Positions 56,790 through 64,000 of a stretch of 64,000 nt of DNA are shown here, piece by piece. The notes below the pieces were generated by a model. The model searched no databases. It saw nothing but the letters and a program-made list of their open reading frames with translations, and was not told where the DNA came from. Source of the DNA: Heloderma charlesbogerti (lineage: Eukaryota > Chordata > Lepidosauria > Squamata > Helodermatidae); assembly GCA_026122225.1 (NCBI GenBank), contig JANEZZ010002706.1, positions 717,387-781,386 of the forward strand. The letters are read 5' to 3'. Made by a program: the position numbers and the translations under genes. Every line of letters begins with the position of its first letter. Position 1 is the first letter of the stretch.

Positions 56790-56905
56790 ATGATTTTATA
56801 TTGTTTTTATATTGTACTTTATGTATTTCATATGTAAACTGCCTAGAGATCTTCTGACATCAAGTGGTATATAAAGGCATGCATGCGTGCATAAATAAAT
56901 AAATG
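56790..56905 (+). mobile_element. L2-like 3' tail
   Basis: GTAAACTGCCTAGAGATCTT, AGTGGTATATAAAGGCA and AATAAATAAATGG. Confidence 0.55.
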
Positions 56906-57671
56906 GGGCTGCATGGAAACTGCTGGAAGAGATTTCTTGTATTGGTCCCAGCCTATGGTGATTTGGGCCAGCCCTTCATTTCTGGCATAACCCTGCCCTT
57001 AATTTCTGTTGTGCAGAATTTCTGTTGTGCAGAAATCCCGCAGCAATCATTATAGGTCAGAGAGAGACTGTGCACACTTTGAACTTTCCATGTGGATTTC
57101 TAAAAATGTAAAAATAAAGCCATGTTGAAATTCTCTACAAATATATAAATTATAACATCTTTAGTATTTACTGAACAACAACAACAACCTGTGCCCCACC
57201 AAATCCTCCCCTCCTTCTCCAGCTTGTCCCATGTCTGAATTCTCTGCCATTGATCCTCCTTTCCCATGATCTCGCCTACAGGAACAGCACATCCACAACC
57301 TACAAAGTGCATAAAGTATAGACTACTTAGATTTGTAAAAATCTCACCCTATCTCTAAGGCTTGGAATTGCTTACATTTTGAATACAGCCCGCCACTGCC
57401 CCAAATACAATATTCCCTATGCTTTACATTTTTATAAAGAAGAGATTAATAAGGCCAAAATTCCCTGTAGAAATCATCCAAGATTTATCTGCCCTCCTCC
57501 AAGCCCCCTCACCTCTTGCCCAGAGACATCCTCTTCACACCACCTTGACTCCACACCCTCCAGACCCTGTCCAAAGCCCCAAGCTTCCCCTGTTTCATAA
57601 TATCCTAACCACTCCCCTTCTTCTGTCTCTCCAGTATTCTCCAAATGAGCCTGGACCATCAAAACATTTCA
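56906..57671. other. Intergenic, nothing recognised
   Basis: ACAACAACAACA run at 57175-57187. No gene seen. Confidence 0.45.
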
Positions 57672-58605
57672 AAAACAATGAAGAGTCTTAAAGACAAAAC
57701 ACAAAGTTATGTCACCATCAGCTTTCATGCACCAGGGTCCATACCATCAGGCGCACAGTGATGGGCATGCTGCCTGTGGATGATGGGCTGGTACCAAGTT
57801 GAGGAAGGATGGCTTGTGCCAGGGATTCCCAACGCGGTGCCCACAGGCACCTGATTCGCCCCACTTTTTTTACTATATGTACTTTACTATTTTTTTACTA
57901 TATGCATTTCATACATATGAAATGCTTACAACTTTCCAGCAATGATACATAGGCTTCAACAAAAGCGGACCAAATATCCAAATAAGTATCCATTTGAAGG
58001 TAGCATCTACAGTATATGTCACCCATTCAAATACTGAAAGTGTTGTAAAGGCCATCAATCCATTGCATTATAGGAAGTGAGTATTTATCCTTCCAGTGTT
58101 GAAATATCAACACTGAATCCATTTACACAGACCATTCGTTAATTTCCATGTAGCAGGTAAATAATTTAAGAGAGTGTGTACATCAGTGAGTATTAAAGAC
58201 TGTTCCAGTACAAAATCTTTCTGTGTAATAACTTCCCTGCAAAAAGAACTACTGGACGTTGCCAAAACATATGTTTAAAGACGCATTAGCCACATTGCAC
58301 TTCCAGCAATTTGCTGAATTAGACAATCCCTTATTAAAGAGATGTTGTGGTGTCCAATAGACACGAAACAAGTGTTTTGCTGAATGAGACACAGCCTAAG
58401 ATCCATAGACACGAAAGGCAGACGCCAAAGTGGTGATCCACTGATTAGGCATTTTGTGGTGGGGCCACAGCAGTTATCAAATTCCCAAATGTGCCCATGG
58501 GTCCGAAAAGGTTGGGGACCCCTGGTTTATGCTGTAATAAATGTGTTAATTTTTAAGACTTTTTGTTGGGTTTGCTGCAGCAGATAAACATGGCTGCCCC
58601 TCTGA
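57672..58605. repeat. Dispersed repeat hosting a hAT-like insertion
   Basis: GAGTCTTAAAGACAAAACAC at the left, and TTTATGCTGTAATAAATGTG with ACATGGCTGCCCCTCTG at the right. The second module resembles 9795-9880. Interrupted at 57830-58524. Confidence 0.45.
57830..58524. mobile_element. hAT-like non-autonomous element
   Basis: Starts CAGGGATTCCCAACGCGGTG and ends AAAAGGTTGGGGACCCCTG, imperfect inverted termini of hAT type. Flanks GCTTGTGC (57822-57829) and GTTTATGC (58525-58532) agree at six of eight. No transposase frame seen in 695 bp. Confidence 0.75.
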
Positions 58606-58804
58606 AAATAACATTCCCAGGCCCTTTCTCAATATCACAGATCAGTGGATCAGTTTCTGTGATGGCCTTCCAAGCTGGCTAAGCCTTTCTCCACAGAGAT
58701 GAGAGGTGTTTCCCTCTCGTATGCCCGGGGGGAGGTATTTCTGGAGAAGAGGACAGTGTATTTTTCTGCCAGCACAACAGAACAGAACCCAGGATTGCTT
58801 ATGG

Positions 58805-58930
58805 CAGCCTTTCCCAACTTGGCGCCCTTCAGATGTGTTGGACTACAACTCCCATCATTCCCAGTCAGCATGGAATGATGGGAGTTGCGATCCAACACAT
58901 CGGGAGGGCATCAGGTAGGAGGAGGCTACT
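58805..58930. mobile_element. P1 palindromic hAT-type MITE with near-perfect TSD
   Basis: CAGCCTTTCCCAACTTGGCG at the left and mirrored right half ending GGAGGCTACT. Flanks GCTTATGG (58797-58804) and GTATATGG (58931-58938) match at six of eight. Confidence 0.75.
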
Positions 58931-58939
58931 GTATATGGT

Positions 58940-60190
58940 GTGATCACAGTTGGAATACTGTGTACAGTTCTGGTCACCACACCTGAAAAGGATATCACAG
59001 AGCTGGAAAAAGTGCAGAAAAAGGCAACTAAAATGGTCAAGGGGTTGGAGCATCTCCCCTATGAGGGAAAGTTACAACATCTGGGATTGTTTAGCTTAGA
59101 GAAAAGGCAAGTGAGGGGAGACATGATAAAGGTGTACAAAATTATGCATGGTGTGGAGAATGTGGATAGGGAGACCTTTTTCTCCCTCTCTCGAAATACT
59201 AGAACCCGGGGTCATCCCATGAAGCTGATTGGTGGGAGATTCAGGACAGAGAAAAGGAAGGGCTTCTTCACACAGCACATAGGGAAACTATGGAATTTGC
59301 TACCACAAGAAGTAGTGATGGCCACCAATTTGGATGGCTTTAAAAGGGGATTGGACAAATTCATGGAGGTGAAGGCTGTATTGATCTGGGGTTCTGATTC
59401 TGTCAGGGCCCAGTCAAAGTAGATTATTTTAGATTACTAAAATGAAAGAAAGCCACTGGTGCAAAAGGATGACAGTTTAGTGATAGAAATAGATGCAGAA
59501 AGCTCACACCTCTCTTCAGCTGACAAAGCAGTTCTCTGTCCCACTGTTTGTACTCTGCCCCCCCCCCCCGAGTACGAGAAGTCGTTCCTCTAGGACCGGC
59601 AAAAGTCCTCCAGGCTGATAGTGCACACATTGCCCCTTGGAGCGAGACCAGAGACCAAAACCAGCCTGCTTGATTTTATAGGTTTCTGTGTCTCTAAGCT
59701 CAGGAGCTGACAGGTTACCTCCACCCATCCCAGAGAGGGGGGCTCTCTTTCCCGTGAGAAGCAAAACCTATCTCATCTCAGGATGAGCCAATACAGCTGG
59801 CCTAAACAGCTTCAAGGCAGACTGTGAATTACCAGCCTGTGTGAAAGGGCTTCTTTTTAACTATAAAGCTGCCAGTTAGGCCAAATTGCACAGGTCTACC
59901 CCCAGCATATAGGAATGCTATGAACTCTACTTTTTTGCTCACTAACCAACTCCCTACAAAGGCTACCAATGGTTACTATAGGCTACCTCCACTAGCTATA
60001 GGCTACCTCCACTATCAGAGGCAGTATGCCTATGTACACTACTTGCTGGGGAATATGGGTGGGAGGGTGCTGTTGCACTTATGTCCTACTTGTGGTTTTC
60101 CTACAGGCAGCTGGTTGGCCACTGTGTGAACAGAATGCTGGATGAGATGGGCCCTTAGTTTGGTCCAGCATGGCTCTTACATTCTCATGA
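58940..60190 (+). mobile_element. CR1-like LINE 3' half, split by an LTR
   Basis: The ORF2 end reads ITELEKVQKKATKMVKGLEH, KRQVRGDMIKVYKIMHGVEN and GGRFRTEKRKGFFTQH, open for about 160 codons. The 3' UTR resumes at about 59959 and ends near GCATGGCTCTTACATTCTCA. The paralogue at 12370-12945 is continuous where this one is interrupted. A short local duplication (TATAGGCTACCTCCACTA) lies at 59977-60010. Confidence 0.82.
59377..59958. mobile_element. Probable solo LTR, 582 bp, 5-bp TSD
   Basis: Starts TGTATTGATC and ends CTCCCTACA, giving TG..CA ends. AAGGC flanks it on both sides (59372-59376 and 59959-59963). The uninterrupted CR1 paralogue has one AAGGC at this point. A TATA-like CTATAAAG lies at about 59861. 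No internal viral coding region is present, as expected after LTR-LTR recombination. The family (endogenous retrovirus or Gypsy type) is not determined. Confidence 0.75.
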
Positions 60191-61099
60191 AGGTTGAGAA
60201 AGGGTGCTATATATTTTTGTTCCTGGACAATTCTGCATGGGGGAATGTGAGTAAGTCCTGGACTCTGTACAAAAAAGTGGATCCCTGTTCCATCCATTCC
60301 AACCTGGCCTGGTAACCACCCCCCTTTAATCAGAAGCGAACTCTTTGCAAGCCACTGTCAGTGAATATACCACTGGGGATCCTTCCATGCTCCAATCCCA
60401 GCTCAGATATTGATCCTTGCCCCCTGTCCTGCCACCAGTACATGTTTACCCTCCTTATCTTGCCCACTATCGAAAGGGAGTTTCAGTGAGAGCAGTGTCA
60501 CCCTGCCATCAAAGCAAAAGCGAACAGCTTCGGTGCATTCCAAAGGGTGTTTATAGCATGCCCTAGATTTGGCTTCTTAATACAAGGAGGAGTCAGCTGC
60601 CAGGACACACCCATCTCTTCTTCCCGTCTGCACAAATAAGGTGGTGGAGCTTGGAACATCTGATTACTTTGAAGCTTCTCTGTGCTCAGTGTGCAATTAG
60701 AGGTTACTCGAATTAAGTGCTTGCTATGGAGTGATTCATGTAACTACAGCTCTACTAATGAATGAATACTAACTAAATTCATTAACAGCTGGACAGAATA
60801 GTAACATGCATTCTGTCATCCTATCCTCCATCTTTTCTTTTTTAAAAAATAAATCACTAGAGTGCAAGCTGAGCCAGTTTTTCCATATCAACAACAATCA
60901 ATGGTTCACCTGGCAAAACTGCCCATATACTACTAGACTAGAAATTATTGCTAGACTAGAAATGACTACTAAATTAAAAATTGCAAATTGCATCGCAAGG
61001 AGTATAATTAAGACTCAGCGAAGGGGTTTCCTTCTTAGCGGCTTTCAAGAGTCTTGCAGCAATGATGCGGTAAGGCACCTCACAGAGCTCCTGTGAGGT
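60191..61099. other. Intergenic, nothing recognised
   Basis: AT-rich without gene or named repeat. Confidence 0.45.
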
Positions 61100-61190
61100 C
61101 ATTTTGGTTTATTTAAAGCATATTTACCCTACTCTTCAACAACAACAAAAGCTCCCAGAGAGGTTTACAAATATCAATAAAAAATTAAGA
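61100..61190 (-). mobile_element. L2-like tail, antisense
   Basis: TTTATTTAAAGCATATTTAC and AGCTCCCAGAGAGGTTTAC, complement of an L2-type end; it abuts the BovB 3' terminus. Confidence 0.5.
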
Positions 61191-61196
61191 CTAACA

Positions 61197-64000
61197 CTTG
61201 TTCAGTCATTCAGTCATGTCCAACTCTTTGTGACCCCATGGACCATAGCATGCCAGGCCTTCCTGTCCTCCGCTCTCTCCTAGAGTGTGCTCAAGTCCAT
61301 ATTCATTGCATCCGTGATGCTATCTAGCCATCTCATCCTCTGCCATCCCCTTCTCCTTTTGCCTTCAATCTTTCCCAGCATCAGAGTCTTTTCCAATGAG
61401 TTTTCTCTTCACATTAGGTGGCCAAAATATTTGAGTTTCAGCTTCAGTATCTGTCCTTCTAATGAGCAGTCAGGGTTGATTTCCTTTAGGATTGACTGAT
61501 CTGACCTCCTTGCAGTCCAGGGGACTCGTAAGAGTCTTCTGCAGCACCACAGTTCGAAAGCATCAATTCTTCGGCGCTCAGCCTTCCTTATAGTCCAGCT
61601 CTCACAGCCATACATTGCTACTGGGAAAACCATAGCTTTGATTAGACGGACCTTTGACGGCAAGGTGATGTCTCTGCTTCTTACTATGCTGTCTAGGTTT
61701 GCCATAGCTTTCCTCCCAAGGAGCAAGCATCTTTTAATTTCATGGCTACGGTCACTGTCTGCGGTGATCTTGGAGCCCAAGAAAATAAAATCTGTCACTG
61801 CTTCCATTTCTTCCCCTTCTATATGCCAGGAAGTGATGGGGCCAGATGCCATGATCTTAGTTTTTTTAATGTTGAGTTTCAAACCAGCTTTTGCACTCTC
61901 CACTTTCACCCTCAACAAGAGGCTCTTTAGATCCTCTTCGCTTTCTGCCATTAGGGTGGTATCGTCTGCGTATCTGAGGTTGTTGATAATTCTCCTGGCA
62001 ATCTAAATTCCGACCTGTGATTCATCCAACCCGGCGTTTCTCATGATGTGCTCTGCATATAAATTAAATAAGCAGGGCGACAATATACAGCCTTGTCGTA
62101 CTCCTTTCCCAATTTTGAACCAATCGGTTGTTCCATGTCCGGTTCTTACTGTTGCTTCTTGACCCTCGTACAGGTTTCTCAGGAGACAGGTAAGGTGGTC
62201 TGGTACTCCCATCTCTTTAAGAATTTGCCACAGTTTGTTGTGATCCACACAATCAAAGGCTTTAGCGTAGTCAATGAAGCAGAAATAGATGTTTTTCTGG
62301 GATTCCTTTGCTTTCTCCATGATCTAGCGATTGTTGCCGATTTGATCTCTAGTTCCTCTGCCTCTTTGAAACCCAGCTTGTACTTCCAGTAGTTCTCGGT
62401 CCACATGCTGCTGAAGCCTAGCTTGTAGGATTTTGAGCATCACCTTGCTGGCATGTGAAATGAGCGCAATTGTATGGTAGTTTGAACACTCTTTGGCATT
62501 GCCCTTCTTTGGAACTGGAATGTAAACTGACCTTTTCCAGTCTTGTGGCCACTGTTGAGTGTTCCAAATTTGTTGACATATTGAGTGCAGCATTTTAACA
62601 GCATCATCTTCTAGGATTTTAAATAGCTCAGCTGGAATACTGTCATCTCCGCTAGCTTTGTTGTTAGTAATGCTTCCTAAGGCCCACTGGACTTCACTGT
62701 CGGGGATGTCCAGCTCAAGTTCAGTGACCGCACTATCATGGCGATCAGGGGCATTCAGATCTTTCCTGTATAGTTCTTCTGTGTATTCTTGCCACCTCTT
62801 CTTAATCTCATCTGCTTCTGTTAGGTCCCTGCCTTCTTTGTCCTTGATCATGCCCGTCTTTGCACAAAACGTTCCCTTGAGATCTCCGATTTTCTTGAAA
62901 AGACCTCTAGTCTTTCCCATTCTATTGTTTCCTCGATTTCTTTGCATTGTTCATTTAAGAAGGCCTTCTTGTCTCTCCTTGCTATTCTCTGGAACTCTGC
63001 ATTCAGTTGGCTATATCTTCCCCTTTCTCCCTTGCTTTTCGCTTCCCTTCTTTCCTCAGCTACTTGTAAAGCCTCATCAGACAGCCACTTTGCTTTCTTG
63101 CATTTCTTTTTCTTTGGGATGGATTTCGTTGCTGCCTCCTGAACAATGTTACGGACCTCCGTCCATAGTTCCTCAGGCACTCTGTCTATCAGGTCTAATC
63201 CCTTAAATCTATTCATCACCTCCACTGTATATTCATAAGGGATATGATTTAGGTCATACCTGAATGGTTTAGTGGCTTTCCCTACATTCTTCAATTTAAG
63301 CTGAAATTTTGCAACAAGAAGCTCATGATCTGAGCCACAGTCAGCTCCAGGTCTTGTTTTTACTGACTGTATAGAGCTGCTCCATCTTTGGCTGCAAAGG
63401 ACATAATCTGATTTCGATATTGACCATCTGGTGATGTCCATGTGTAGAGTCCCCTCTTGTGCTGTTGGAAAAGACTGTTTGCTATGATCAGCGTGTTCTC
63501 TTGGCAAAACTCTATTAGCCTTTGTCCTGCTTCATTTTGTACACCAAGGCCATGCTTGTCTGTTATCCTGGTGATTTCTTGACTTCCTACTTTGGCATTC
63601 CAATCCCCTGTGATGAAGAGGACATCTTTTTTTGGTGTTAGTTCTACAAGGTGTTGTAGGTCTTGATAGAACCGATCAACCTCAGCTTCTTCGGCATCAG
63701 TGGTTGGGGCATAGGCTTGAATTACTATGATGTTGAATGGTTTGCCTTGGACTCGTACTGAGATCATTCTGTCATTTTTTAGATTGTGCCCCAGTACTGC
63801 TTTTCCCACCCTTTTGTTGACTGTGAGTGCTACTCCATTTCTTCTAAGGGATTCTTGCCCATAGTAGTAGATATAATGGTCACCTGAATTAACTTCGCCC
63901 ATGCTTGTCCATTTTAGTTCACTGATTCCCAAGATGTCGATGTTCAATCTTGCCATCTCATGTTTGACCACTTCCAGCTTACCTTGATTCATTGATCTGA
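61197..64000 (-). mobile_element. RTE-BovB LINE ORF2, antisense, decayed, runs off the window
   Basis: Reading from the right: endonuclease with ISELKW, ITGDWNAKVGSQE and SDHELLVAKF; linker; reverse transcriptase with PVPKKG, FIDYAKAFDCVDH, RQGCILSPCLFNLY and the YADDT active site (about 61955-61970); then MYGCESWTIRKAE, WCCRRLLRVPW and the LEKTLMLGKIEG tail, which links it to the fragment at 9318. The 3' end is at about 61197. Frames shift near 63400 and near 62930. In-frame stops lie at 62321-62323, about 62003-62005 and about 61409-61411, the last apparently TGA for an Arg codon. Not functional. BovB is abundant in squamates and ruminants. Confidence 0.93.

Noticed and set aside
1..64000. 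CRISPR arrays, operons or phage-like systems
   Set aside because: No regularly spaced repeats with unique spacers and no bacterial gene organisation. The window is vertebrate nuclear DNA.

Overview
This is vertebrate nuclear DNA, most likely from a squamate reptile (lizard or snake). The argument is combinatorial: one multi-exon gene with long non-coding flanks, a large RTE-BovB LINE, several CR1-like and L2-like LINE copies, tRNA-derived SINEs, and many short hAT-type DNA transposons with 8-bp target-site duplications (TSDs). There is no bacterial, phage, plasmid or CRISPR content. Family names come from recognised motifs and termini; no database search was possible.

Gene. The only gene I can support is a TENT5 (FAM46) non-canonical poly(A) polymerase on the + strand, best matched to TENT5B. 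A CpG-rich promoter with CCAAT boxes and a TATA box (about 24940-25105) leads into a first exon coding 79 residues (25417-25653). An 11.5-kb phase-0 intron follows (25654-37191). The last coding exon gives 339 residues (37192-38211). The 418-residue product has the catalytic GS...DxD...E set. The 3' UTR probably runs to a poly(A) signal near 40533 or 41912.

Left flank (1-24900). No gene seen. It holds a three-copy tandem repeat (530-1010), SINEs, CR1 and L2 fragments, hAT-like elements (2344-2758, 11305-12011, 14233-14701), two inverted-repeat pairs (5320-5590/5905-6175; 18985-19310/20681-20935) and other TIR elements.

Intron. Mostly single-copy-looking, but with a near-perfect 54-bp-arm hairpin (28354-28463), an internally deleted L2-like LINE (29100-30435), SINE pieces, and a 122-bp palindromic hAT MITE with a perfect TSD (34070-34191).

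Right flank (42000-64000). Dense nested repeats: a hairpin-rich hAT-like element (42174-42799), a 4-kb antisense L2-like LINE carrying two hAT-like insertions (47552-51600), a CR1 copy split by a probable solo LTR with a perfect 5-bp TSD (59377-59958), and a decayed BovB running off the right edge (61197-64000).

The genes do not form a pathway: this is one cellular gene in a repeat-rich landscape. The best leads are the TAGGGATGT-ended element group with modular hairpins, the intronic hairpin, and the inverted pair sharing a junction with a SINE.
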